DNA from: Bolinopsis microptera
Lineage: Eukaryota > Ctenophora > Tentaculata > Lobata > Bolinopsidae
Direction of reading: 5' to 3'
NCBI RefSeq assembly: GCF_026151205.1
Contig: NC_087084.1
Span: 2,236,743 to 2,300,742 of the forward strand
DNA length: 64,000 bases
Below, in pieces: positions 46,198-61,500 of the stretch. The notes beneath the pieces were generated by a model. It did not search any database and was not told the origin of the DNA. It saw nothing but the letters and a program-made list of their open reading frames with translations. How positions within the stretch are numbered: position 1 is the stretch's first letter; each line of letters starts with the position of its first letter. A program made the position numbers and the translations under genes.

Positions 46198-47645
46198 ATG
46201 CTAGCGGTACAACTATTTCTCAGTATCATCATCCTCCATCTGCCACCAAGAAAGTGTATTCCCCCACCTAAGTGCAAAATAAACTACATAGAAACTGTCG
46301 TGAAGCTTCCAGACAATGATACCAGTAGCACTATAAAGTCAGTGAAGAACTTGAAGAACACGAAGATCAACGTCATACTAAGTCCATCTGTTGAAGATTG
46401 TGTTAATAGATGTGGGAACTACTCCGAGTGTGGATCATTTACCTACGAGGAAAACTCCACTCGGTGCACTTTGTATGGGATTCATGGGAGGGGCATTAGG
46501 ACGGAGAAGTTTGTGACTTTGGAAGATATCACCATAGCAACTGCTGCTCGTTATGTGAATCAGACCATGCTTTATGCGGAGAGAGAATGCATCACAATAT
46601 CGAAATGCCGGTACGAACACAGATTGCTGATGAATGGGATGGATTTCATTATTCAGTGGAAAGGAAAATACTTGCATGTGGACCTTGGAATGAACAATAC
46701 CTTATTCCTAGCTGACTGGTCTAAAAGTAGTTACACTTGGTTTACCTATGATATGCATGCTGGTCCTTTGAATACTGGGGCTTATAGACTGTCCAATTAT
46801 TCTGATTTGTGTCTTGACTGGTCGAAGGAAAGTAAGATGATCGGTGTGACCAGTTGTCAGAGTCAGCCTACTATGATATTAGAAAACAAATGTATCTTCA
46901 CGATGGGCATGAACGAATCAAAGGTGAGAATTGGAAGTTTTAAAACTTTGAAATTTTATTTTTGAAATAAATAAACTTTTAAAATGATCTATGTATGATC
47001 ACTATGATGTCAAACATCCACAATTTCCTTTCATCCTTTGAATTTTATATGCAGATTATGAGTCTTAGTTTTTACGATTTAAACTTTCTATTTTCAGTCG
47101 GATAATTGGCAAGAATTGAAAGGATTTGGCAAACTTTACATAAACTTCAACCCTCCTCAAAAGGTCAACAGATGACCTGTGAACGTAGCAAAATGTCTAA
47201 TGGACAGCTTCTACCTGAGCAATATCATGCTCCAATATTTCTCATCGGAGACGTCATGAACGTTGTTTGTGATGACGGTTTTCAAATCAACAAAAGAGAC
47301 CAAAGCAAGAATGTTACAATCATCTGTGGTCATCAAACAAAACTGCCACATAGATGTGTTCGAAAAGTTAACAAACCTGATGTTCGAAGTGGTGGTGTGA
47401 ATTACTTTGATAATTGGTGGACCCGTGCTTTTATGGGGGCCATTTGTTCCCTAGTCATTCTTATGATCGTTTACCAGCTTTGTGTTTGTTATAAAAGACG
47501 GTCCAAGAAGAAGAAGCGTTCTTCGTCTATTATTGTCGTAGAAAATATTGTGATGGAAAACGCCTGCACTATGACTATTCAGGACTGTGAAACGGCATCT
47601 TCTGAAAATAGATACGAGAACATTGAGATTGCTGCAGCTAACTAA
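46198..47645 (+). CDS. PAN / lectin-like / CCP single-pass membrane protein
   Basis: Exon 1 (46,198-46,923, 242 codons) starts at an ATG with a signal peptide (MLAVQLFLSIIILHLPP). A PAN/Apple-like segment follows (CVNRCGNYSECGSFTYEENS..CTLYG, about residues 66-98). Then comes a ~100-residue part with NYSDLCLDWSKES...SCQSQP that resembles a ricin-type beta-trefoil repeat. Exon 2 can start at 47,098 or at 47,172. From 47,172 it stays in frame and encodes a four-Cys CCP/Sushi-like module (TCERS, VVCDDGF, IICG, HRCV), a membrane helix (AFMGAICSLVILMIVYQLCV), a basic stop-transfer stretch and a tail with RYENIE, a possible Grb2-type pYxN site. The total is about 399 aa. From 47,098 the frame ends at 47,175 and gives a soluble 267-aa form. 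The likely role is a cell-surface recognition receptor; the ligand is unknown. Confidence 0.65.
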
Positions 47646-48474
47646 AAATAATAGTTTTTATCAGCCCCAATCGAACTGTTAAAGTGTTAAGGAACGCGGG
47701 ACAGCTTTAAAAAATCTAGTTGAACAATTACAACCAAAGAAAACTGCTGAGCCTGAAATTTTCATCAAATCTGGAACAGTAGTTTCATAAAAGATGCCTA
47801 AATCAGGTTGGAAATGTTCAGGACTCATACTTCTGTCCTTTTCGTTTCTGTTTTAAGGGTTCATAATTCATGCCCTGTGAGTACATCTTGTAGTTGTTGT
47901 GTGTATTCATTATTTAGCTACTCGTCTTATTTAACCGATGGGATTATAGAAAGCAGGTAGTTTTCCCTATATTGCTGTTCGGTGAAATTATTAAAGGACA
48001 TTTTTAGATAAGATCAATGTGCAGACATATCAAGTTGCTTAAATATAAGTATATAGCTTACGTGTGATTTTGACCTCTTCGGCCCCTCCCTCTCCGTACG
48101 CCACTTTACACTTTACAGATAACTATTGTGCTTTCTGAAACCTCACCTCCACCCTAGACTGGCTCTTTTATTACTTTATTATACTATCAGTCCCCCTGAT
48201 CTAGCTGTGTGTACTAACGTCTGATCACATGTAGCCACTAACCACTAACCACTAACCATGTTTACATCTGATTTAGATTACATGTTTCTCGTTCGGTGAT
48301 GATAAAGGGTTTTCCAGTGTGCATCTGTATATGAGATTCAGTTATAGCTCTTTTTTAGTTCCTTTGTGTAGTTAAGTTACACAGTAAATACATACGAGCC
48401 ACAATTTCGTGATGAACGTATCATTGTTTGATAAAGTTATAGTCCCTGCGCTACAACTTTTATGCTTTTGTTCA
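47646..48474. other. 3' flank and intergenic sequence
   Basis: No gene seen. A short 'ccactaa' repeat occurs four times near 48,233-48,257. The sequence passes into a fragment of the 4.2 kb array unit at about 48,475. Confidence 0.6.
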
Positions 48475-48842
48475 TGTTTGTTATTATACGGTTATTGTTT
48501 CTGATTCACTGTTTTTTGTTTGTTAAATATTTCACTGTTTAAATTAAGGTTTGCGTTTCACTTTTTGCCAATGATATAACTGTATAAGCCTATTTTTAAG
48601 AGTTTAGACTTCCGTAGGGTTTGAAAAGCCACTATCTTGTAGAATTTGAAGTTACTAACATCTGAAACATACGATTAAAACAATAAAAATTTGTATCTTT
48701 AAGAGCAAAGACTCAGAACAGAGAAACCTTCATTTCAGTTAATCACGTTTACTTTTACTTTTAGTACGGACGTGCCTCAAGAGTCAAGAACTACTTTTTC
48801 CTGATTCTATAAAAAAATTAGACTATTTTTTATAGTCAAATC

Positions 48843-49656
48843 TTGCTACACGTTGTATACCTCTCGTGCACGCGAAGCGTGCACGCCGGCCGGCCGGCCG
48901 GCGAGAGAGGCTACACAATATACGTCGTCATTAGCGCGGCGTCAGTCATGACTGACGCCGCGCTAGTCACGTGACTTATTGCGCAACAAAATTGTAGAGT
49001 TACCTTGACGCCAACGTTTCGCGCCGGCGGTATATGTAAAGTTTTCAGTCATCATATAATACAGGGTGGCCCATAAGTGACTACCCACACGCAACCTCTT
49101 AATAACTCACGTAATTCGTCTCCAAATTGCACCAAAATTTCAGAGATTATAGATATGTATGTTCCGTGAAATATGTGCAGGCCCGATCGCGATATGGTGA
49201 AGTATAAACGGTGTAAATGCAAGAATGTGGGAAGAGATTGTGAAGAAATTGTGAATGTGTTAAATCAATCTGATGCTTGCAAAGCAGTAGCTCATCACTG
49301 ATTTAAATTCGTTTCCGATTGAAATACGTTTGCAACAGTATTATTAAGGTGAATTTAAACGCAAGCACCTAACTTTTTTTGTTTTTCGCTATTTTGGAAT
49401 CAATCTGTTTGAATCAACAATCAATCCGTTTGCCGAGGATGCCAAGGTTACACAAAGCTTGCTTGTTGTGCGAAGAGTTCTCCTCGAAGTAACTAAATTA
49501 TTTTGGTTGACAAGCTAGTTTCTTTTAAATTTAACATGTGAAAAGTGTGAATTATATAACCAAGTTTCGCTGTACTGCTAGGCTCTAAACATAGTTAAAC
49601 TTAAAAAGGGGATTAAAATATTCGCGCGCGCTCAAAAGGGGTTACAGCGTGTTTCA
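48843..49656. mobile_element. 814-bp inverted-terminal element with 9-bp target duplication
   Basis: The left end 'TTGCTACACGTTGTATACC' and the complement of the right end, 'TGAAACACGCTGTAACCCC', are related inverted ends. 'agtcaaatc' flanks the element at 48,834-48,842 and 49,657-49,665. The left part is a GC-rich island with several palindromes, including a perfect 32-bp palindrome at 48,933-48,964. A short relative lies at 49,775-49,875. Inside, near 49,060, 'tacagggtggcccataagtg' resembles the end of a mariner/IS630-type element. No transposase is recognised. Confidence 0.65.
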
Positions 49657-49774
49657 AGTCAAATCAACATTCATGACCCGATGCACGTCCTTAATTCTTT
49701 GTAATTCTACTAGTATAGTGGTACTACAGGATAGAAAAGATTTAAGGGTTAAAGGGTTGATACACTTGAAACAC

Positions 49775-49875
49775 TTGCTACACGTTGTATACCTACCTCT
49801 CGTGCACGCCGGCCTTTTGCGGCCGGCCGGCAGCGCGCGCTTCGCGCGCGCTCAAAAGGGGTTACAGCGTGTGTC
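49775..49875. mobile_element. ~100-bp MITE related to the 814-bp element
   Basis: It begins 'ttgctacacgttgtatacct' like the 814-bp element and ends 'ctcaaaaggggttacagcgt' then 'gtg' like its right end. The interior is GC-rich palindromic sequence (ccggccttttgcggccgg, gcgcgcgcttcgcgcgcg). This makes it a minimal version of the same family. The target duplication is unclear. Confidence 0.6.
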
Positions 49876-49985
49876 ATATGTTTTTAAATATCGGTTGCAT
49901 TTCAAAAACTACAGGACATTTGAAATAGCTATTTTAATAGTTAATAAAAAATAAGTACTTTTGACGAGCTGTAATCTCTGTAGCC

Positions 49986-50502
49986 TATCATAGTAGAGGC
50001 TCTTACGGGCAAATATCACGCTTCTTTGCTCGAGCCCTGGGACTTCTTTTAGGGTTCTTATATGATAGAATGGAGTGTACTGAACACTCTGACGGTATCG
50101 GGAACCTTCTACAGCCTTCAGAAGCTGTGTTGTGAGCACTTTACTGCCAAAACTTCGGACATCTACAGACACCGGAATATCGACTAAAAATTTTTTCTGA
50201 GTTGTTCCCCTAATTTCTCTTAAGTTGCTTATGCCCTAGAAAATGTCAGATCGTCTAAATATTGCTCCATTCCGGTGTTAGAGACCTCGAAAATTTCGAC
50301 CTCATAGAACGTGTTGCGCGTCGTATCTAGTGTTTACAATGGAAAAAGTGCACTTAATTCTGATTCGGTTGCGGCGCGTGACGTATCTAGCACGATATTT
50401 GCTCGAAAGCGCGTCACTGCGCCAGAAACCTCGTGGTAACGTAACACTGTAGAAATAGATAATCACAAGAGACACAATAAACGTATCATCACTATGCAAA
50501 GT
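49986..50502. other. Unassigned sequence up to the gap
   Basis: A minus-strand frame of 87 codons spans about 49,909-50,172, but no family is recognised and there is no supporting context. The rest is unremarkable. It ends at the gap. Confidence 0.4.
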
Positions 50503-50602
50503 NNNNNNNNNNNNNNNNNNNNNNNNNNNNNNNNNNNNNNNNNNNNNNNNNNNNNNNNNNNNNNNNNNNNNNNNNNNNNNNNNNNNNNNNNNNNNNNNNN
50601 NN
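50503..50602. other. Scaffold gap of exactly 100 N
   Basis: One hundred undetermined bases, the conventional placeholder for a gap of unknown size. The right-hand contig starts inside the 54-bp minisatellite. Confidence 1.
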
Positions 50603-51990
50603 GATATTGTTAACTTTATCTGAAAACAAACGAGTGGTTGATCTGAGAAGTACTCCGATATTGTTAACTTTATCTGAAAACAAACGAGTGGTTGATCTGA
50701 AAAGTACTCCGATATTGTTAAATTTATCTGAAAACAAACGAGTGGTTAATCTGAAAAGTACTCTGAAATTGTCAACTTTATCTGAAAATTAACGAATGGT
50801 AAATCTGAGAAGTACTCCGATATTGTTAACTTTATCTGAAAATTAACGAATGGTAAATCTGAGAAGTACTCTGAAATTGTCAACTTTATCTGAAAACAAA
50901 CGAGTGGTTGATCTGAGAAGTACTCCGATATTGTTAACTTTATCTGAAAACAAACGAGTGGTTGATCTGAGAAGTACTCCGATATTGTTGACTTTATCTG
51001 AAAACAAACGAGTGGTTGATCTGAGAAGTACTCTGATATTGTTAACTTTATCTGAAAACAAACGAGTGGTTGATCTGAGAAGTACTCCGATATTGTTAAC
51101 TTAATTTAAAATTAAACGAGTGGTTGATCTGAGAAGTACTCCGATATTGTTAACTTTATCTGAAAACAAACGAGTGGTTAATCTGAAAAGTACTCTGATA
51201 TTGTTAACTTTATCTGAAAACAAACGAGTGGTTGATTTGAGAAGTACTCCGATATTGTTAACTTTATCTGAAAACAAACGAGTGGTTGTTCTGAGAAGTA
51301 CTCCGATATTGTTAACTTTATCTGAAAACAAACGAGTGGTTGATCTGAAAAGTACTCCGATATTGTTAACTTTATCTGAAAACAAACGAGTGGTTGATCT
51401 GAGAAGTACTCCGATATTGTTAACTTTATCTGAAAACAAACGAGTGGTTGATCTGAGAAGTACTCCGATATTGTAAACTTTATCTGAAAACAAACGAGTG
51501 GTTTATTTGAGAAGTACTCCGATATTGTTAACTTTATCTGAAAACAAACGAGTGGTTGATCTGAGAAGTACTCCGATATTGTTAACTTTATCTGAAAACA
51601 AACGAGTGGTTGATCTGAGAAGTACTCCGATATTGTTAACTTTATCTGAAAACAAACGAGTGGTTGATCTGAGAAGTACGCCGATATTGTTAACTTTATC
51701 TGAAAACGAACGAGTGGTTAATCTGAAAAGTACTCCGATATTGTTAACTTTATCTGAAAACAAACGAGTGGTTGATCTGAAAAGTACTCCGATATTGTTA
51801 AATTTATCTGAAAACAAACGAGTGGTTAATCTGAAAAGTACTCTGAAATTGTCAACTTTATCTGAAAATTAACGAATGGTAAATCTGAGAAGTACTCCGA
51901 TATTGTCAACTTTATCTGAAAACAAACGAGTGATTAATCTGAGAAGTACTCCGATATTGTTAACTTTATCTGAAATTAAACGAGTGGTAT
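50603..51990 (-). repeat. 54-bp acceptor minisatellite in arm 2 (about 25 copies visible)
   Basis: Reverse complement of the arm 1 array. The run of 'gagaagtactccgatattgt' then 'taactttatctgaaaacaaacgagtggtt' continues from the gap to about 51,990. More copies are seen than in arm 1 (about 25 against 14), with extra variants such as 'ctctgaaattgtcaac'. The true number is unknown because the gap cuts the array. Confidence 0.95.
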
Positions 51991-52464
51991 GGTGAATATA
52001 ATGGTCAAATAAATAGAACTGGTTATGGTAAAACCGAAAACGCATTTTGATTATATTTAAGTTTGGATCAATTCTAGTACATAATTATCTTATCAATTTG
52101 GAAGACAATATTTTAGATGTAATTTTGTTGTACGTGCTAATAATTTAGCATTCTAATAGATTAAGGAAAAAATCTATTCGAGTCTTGAGATCAGGCTCAA
52201 GTTACAAACATTTGGAACTAGTCGGTAGCCGATTGTTGCCATTTGAGGAAGGTCATCAGTGATGAACAACTATTCGGCCTCAATTCAAAAATCAAAATTC
52301 TACGTTTTCAAAAAAAATTGACCATTTAGTTTTCGATAGAAACCTTTGTGATGAAATATTGAAATATTATCATGACCTAAATAATATCATATGGCCTAAA
52401 CCAAGATCAGCGATATTCTTACCAGTAAAACTATGATTTGTAACTTCATTAAGCGCGCAAACAT
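50603..52464 (-). CDS. 5' end of a second GPR180/TMEM145-like gene copy (cut by the gap)
   Basis: Exon 1 lies at 52,423-52,464 on the minus strand and reads the same leader as the arm 1 gene (MFARLMKLQIIVLL) up to its GTAAG donor. The 54-bp acceptor minisatellite follows in the transcription direction. The unique part of exon 2 and all later exons would lie across the gap but are not found there: the sequence on the other side is unrelated. The copy is therefore partial as assembled. If arm 2 is the other haplotype, this is simply the second allele's first exon. Confidence 0.6.
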
Positions 52465-55560
<3,096 letters not shown>

Positions 55561-58500
55561 ATGAGTGCCGCTAGTCCCAGCTCCGACTCCAATTTGAAGA
55601 AACGACTCTCCAAATCCATTTCCACAACAGATGCGTACAACTTGAAACTTAATATGATGGACGTAGATAAGGCAAGTTAAAATGGGAATGTAAACAATCA
55701 ATCGTTCATAAACCGATATAAGATTATATACTTTCATATTGATATACATTTCATAGTTTTTACGAAAAAGTTTGATTTACGATGACTAATATGAGTATGA
55801 TTCCTAGCTGAAAGGTAGAGTTTGCGATTAATGTAATAATCGTTACCATATTTCCTTTTTCGATCAGTGCTTGTTTTATATTGCCAATTCTTTCTTTACT
55901 TATTTATTCTTCATATTTTTAATAATCATGGAAGAAAAAGGAGGGATCAGAGCAACGGTATGCTGCTATATTTTCTCTCACCAAATTATCCATGATAATG
56001 ATTAAACTATGCACCCATGTCAATATGTTCATTATATGCAAGCCTCTTGATTTATAATCAGGTCTTTTGCCTCCCTCTCCGTTTTGTCCTCAATTTTGGA
56101 TCAACAGACCTGCCAACACCAGAACCATCAAAATTGTTAGTAGTGAGAGTTTGTAACGATATAATTGGTAAATAACTCCAGCGACAGATAATGCCGTTAG
56201 ATAACCCTCTGCATTTATAAGTATAACTTCAACTTTCGTTCCTTTTTAAGCTTTGGGCATTATTTGTTTTTATGGCACATACGGCGGTGGCGTAACGAAG
56301 GGCCCGTCATGACCCCGCACTGTGAGGGGGGCGCCATCTAAGGGGGGCCAACAGGGGGGCGCTTTTTCGGCGGGGGGGGGGGGCAACTGGGGGCGCTTTT
56401 TTCCCCCAAACAGGCAACGTTACGCCACTGACATACTGTGAAACATCGAACCCCGCACCAGAAAACCACGGACAAGTTGATAACCGTCGAACCGTGATAG
56501 ACGATATGACCGAATAACGCTCATGTTTTATGATTGTTTTAATAGTAAGACATCCTCATCTGCCCTTTACTAATTATTCTTTCTCATTTTCTGTTAAATT
56601 TGACTTGGTTAATTGCTGAACATATTGGACAGGACACTAGAATCATGGTTAATTAGTTGTGTTTGTAGGAATAGCATAAAATGTTGTTTTTTCAATTTCA
56701 TCACGTCCCCATTAACATCTAAAAACTGTATTCGTCTGATTGCGGCCCGTTATATATAATTATACTGTTAGTGTATATAAGAGCACGCGAATAAGTGATG
56801 CAGTGAACGTCAGATCGAAGGTTCATAATGATAATGGACTGTGTCTGTAGAGTGATTGTGAAATAACTCAAATAAGGTTAAAATATAAATCACCAATTCC
56901 ACGTTGCCATTATATCAATTCAGGTTTTAATTTCCAGCTCCTTATTTGATAAAGTGATTTTTACAGGAGAGCCAGGACATGCTAGCCAAGAACAACAGAA
57001 TACGGACCAGAAACATTTTCATAAACGCAGTGGCTGTAATGTTGGTCTACAGCAGTTACTACGGCGGCGCTGCAGTCATGGTATTCAATCTTTGTTCATC
57101 TTATCCCGAATATTAATAATATAAGAATATAGCCCTTGACTCACCTAATTATTCAACAATTAACTCATTGATTAAAGAATGAGCTTAATTTTACTTACCT
57201 TATAAGGTAAGTAAAATTCAGTGTTTCAGTGTCATAAACCGAATAAAAATATGGCGTAATGACAGGCTGATCAGCGTCGACCAGTAAAACTTTATCATTT
57301 CTATTTTCTTCTCAGCCGACGGCGTTTTCAGACATGGACGGGAGGCACGGTGTAGACAAGCACACAGCCTTTACTGGACTCATGATAAATAACCTGTTTG
57401 TTGTGATTGCTGCGTTTGTCACACCCTTTATCATGAAGGTAAAGCTATCAATAGTTAGAGCTTTATTGAATCGTGTTAGCATTTAGTATAATAGTGCATA
57501 AGCAGGGAAACATCTTCAAAATGTTCAACACAAATTAGAAACCCATTTACAAAGGTTAGAAAATCATTGAATATGATTGACATGCAGAAAGGGTTGTTTA
57601 TTTTGATACTTATGTAATACGTGAATTTTGTATGTTTGAACTGTTGAATCTGTACTATCACACAGCTGATCGGGATGAGACTAAGTTTAGTGCTGGGATC
57701 CATGTGCAGTATTCCTATTACCCTAGCCCTCTTCATGCCTTACAACTTCACTATATTCATTGGACAGGCTATTAATGGAATTGGTGAGGAATAGGATCTT
57801 CTACTTCTTGACATGATAGAGCTCTTATAGAGTTATTGTTATATTGTCATTGCCTTGCAATCACATCATTCATAAGTATAACACAGCAACTATTTTTTTA
57901 AAGCTATCGTCATAGTAGGGGAAAACGCACTCAAATTTTGCCGAACTGCCCAACCACCAACTATAATGATTATCGTGTCAATATCGTTGTTTTTTTTTTT
58001 CAGGAAACGCTTTTTCACGCGCGGTAAGTCTGCAGTTTCTCTCGGAGAATTCCACAAAGGAGAAGATGGCAAGGAATAGCGGTATTCATTGGATGATATT
58101 CATGAGTTGTATATTGTTTGGGAACACTGTTCTTTACTTTGGTATTGGCGATAAGAAGTTTCTTGATGACAATACCAGAATGGTGAGTACAATGTACAAT
58201 GTACATACAACACTATAATATGAAAGTATGATTAACTACATTAAAACATAAACCTTGAAAATTTGTCAGTATTTGCTACATTTTCATGTCCGGGGTCCCT
58301 ATCAAAAATAAAATATAATAAAAAACAGTTCATAGTATCAATATCATAGGAGACAATTTCAAATATTACCTCATCTGCCCTCATCAGTTAGCCGAGCTGG
58401 AATATGGATCGGATAGCTATCAATTGAATGAAAATACTGACTTCTCAATTCATATTTTGCTCCTCATTTGTATAAGTAATCTAAATTGGAATGATTGTTT

Positions 58501-61500
58501 GTCAGGTGGTGTCAGGAGCGTTAACAGCAATGTGTGTGACGGGTTGTATCCTTTACTGCTTCACTGTCACCCCACCTCCACTCCCTCCTTCCGGGCTGGA
58601 GGACGAAGAAGCACCCCTCATTGGCGTGAGTATTTTCAAACACAAGGAAATTAATTTGCTATCCGTGGTTTTTCGACTTTGTCGACAACAAATAATTAAA
58701 GTTAAACGCGATGTTTCTTGCTTGAAAACTTTTGGTTGCAATTGAAGGTTGAGAGCATTCATTTAACTATTCCAACTTTACAGAAAAAGATGAGTTTTTC
58801 ATCTGCTGGTACAAGCTCACGATCAGATTCCGAATCAACAGCGGGCAGCAAGATTGAAGGCAAGTCTTTTTCTGATTTCCTCTAAGAATCATTTTAGAAT
58901 TGGTTGAACAATTCTTGTGTAATTATGTCAAAACTGGAGAAACTTAAACTTTTTACCTTACAAGCCAAAATATTTAAACATGCATAAGTCGATTAAAACT
59001 ATTGACCTTTCTAGCTAATAATTTATCACTCTAATAGACTACGATGAACTTACCCTGTTGGGGCAGCTAAAAACGTCTCTTCGACCTCTCTTCAAGAGGA
59101 AAAACATTTATCTACTTCTCCCTCTGTGCTCTACAGGTGTAATAATAAAACAATTCCGTGTTTTACTGAAGGCGAAGCTTTTCTTAAACTAAACAGCTAA
59201 AACAGCAACATACAGCTTGATGATACTATCAAATAAACTAATAAAGGCTGCACATACAAGGCTCTATATTTTCTTTTTGAACTTGTTAATTATTAAAGTT
59301 TACATTTTCAGTAGTTATTTAATTAATTGACCTATCAGTTTAACTTTCAAATAGCTTGCTAATTGGATTATCAGGTAACTAATTAAATATCATATTATTA
59401 ACTAATTATCTTACTACAATCAGGTATATACTGCTTGCTAATTGGATTATCAGGTAACTAATTAAGTATTATTAACTAATTATCTAATCAGGTATATACT
59501 CTCAACTCTACACCCCACTCATCCCTGCCTACATCGGTATTCTTTTTGAGGAGAGATCGTTCGTGGCTCAGTTTGGAATATTTGTAGGACTCGGAGAAAT
59601 TATAGGTATGTATTTAAATATTTAACATTTTTATTTATTATTTTTAATTTTATTTATCATTTAATTATTTATTCCTACTACTCCAGTAGCAGGGAGGTGT
59701 TGAGTGTGCACTTCGATGTATAGAGTTTTTTGCTATTGAATCGGGTTAAATAGGTCATTGGTAACTCAAATCACCGAGGGGGGAATTTTGTGTCGCTAGT
59801 CCCAACCCTGTGGAGCCACGCCCATATTTCATATCAGGTGCGTATATGGGAAATATGTATCTCAGCTTCTGAAGGTCTTAGAGACTCAAACTTGAGTTTA
59901 AAATGACTGCAATGACCATGTTTATATTAGTACTATGAAGGTCATGAAAGCCCAAAATGCTTATTTTTGGAAAAAATTCAGAAAAACTGATTTTCACAAG
60001 CAAAAAATCTACTCTAGAAGAAATTAAGTGAAATCGAGTGTGAAGTTCAGTGTCTACAACGTTTCTAAACATAGGATCCTTTGTAAGATCATTTTGAATC
60101 AGAATTGATAAGGTATGCAAATTCTATTAGTAGTTTTAACCCTAGGGTGCAAAACTCCTAAATTACCCCCAGGCGCAAATATATGACTTTTTTATCTCGG
60201 CTTCTGAACGTTGTAGGGGCCTCTCTTTGAGCTCAAACTAACTACAATGGCCACATTTATATACCGACTATATAGCAACATAGGGTCTATATAGCTTAGT
60301 TTATAGAACTTCATTAAAAACTGTTTTGCGCACCGCGTACTAAAATTACTTAGATTTCTACCGCTTTGATAAATGACTACAAGAAGATGGGGAGTTAATA
60401 TTGTTGATTTATATAATATAGATTATTTATTCTTTAGTGTAGATTAACTTTATTTTTATATATTTTACCAAGTGTGAAGGATCAACCATACGTTATTGAT
60501 ATTTTTGAAATATTTAATGATAAATTGATATAATAATAAAAGATTGTAATATTTTTATTGAGGCACATGCCACCCCATCGCGGGTTTACTACTACTTTTA
60601 ACCTTCATGCATCATAAAATAGTAATATGATCAAACATGTACTTAATAATGATATCTCGGGCTAAAAAGATATTTGCAGCACAGTAAAACGTTCAACATA
60701 AACACATTAGGATAACATTTATGGAGCAGCACATACCACCTAACTTTAATTTTGGTATAACTGCGAAAATACTCAGTTTCAGAAGGCTGCCTTCAGCTCC
60801 CTCTCTGGGGCTCTCTCCAGTACTGCTCGGCTTTTATGGCTAATCAACTTGAATCCAACCTCATGTAGCAGAATCTACTTCTAGCTGCCTTCTGCTAACT
60901 CCAGGTCAACTCTACCCAGCTACCACCATACGTTATAATTTTAGATCTTATAACCTCTGATATGAGTGCTACCTCCGCTGCATCCAACAATTTCCAGCTC
61001 ATTAAGGAAGAGGACATTTTTCTGATGGTTGCTAGATAGGGCAAGAAGTAGTCCACTAACCTAAGCTAAGATTGCTAGAAATAGCAGAAGTTGGAGGAAC
61101 CTTGGTGGTAGCTAAAGAGATAGTAGCCGAAGTAGGTGAAAACAGCTGGAATTGGTGGTATAGTAGCTGGATAGAGGAAGAGGTAGCATTCATATCAGAG
61201 GTTGCTAGAAAGATCTAAAATCATAACGCACTGGCGGTAGCTGGGTAGAGACTAGAGATGATGCATGAAGGTTAAAAAAGTTTTTAATGAATTTCTAAAA
61301 ACTAAGCTGTATAGACCCTAAGTTGCTTTGTGCTTTATAGTCGGTATATAAATGTGGCCATTGTAGTTAGTTTGAGCTCAAAGAGAGGCCCCTACAACGT
61401 TCAGAAGCCGAGATAGAAAAGTCATATATTTGCGCCTGGGGGTAATTTAGGAGTTTTGCACCCTAGGGTTAAAACTACTAATAGAATTTGCATACCTTAT

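Larger units (their letters stand above)
48475..49985 (+). repeat. Clean fragment of the 4.2 kb array unit, split by a ~1.1 kb insertion
   Basis: 48,475-48,807 matches the array unit (compare about 6,190-6,490), ending at 'cctgattc'. The match resumes at 49,893 with 'ggttgcatttcaaaaactac' and continues to about 49,985. In the array these two points are adjacent ('cctgattcggttgcatttc'). The fragment has few indels relative to the consensus, so it helps decide which bases in the array are noise. Confidence 0.85.

Noticed and set aside
50603-51872. Similar repetitive frames on both strands in arm 2
   Set aside because: Same minisatellite in reverse; not genes.
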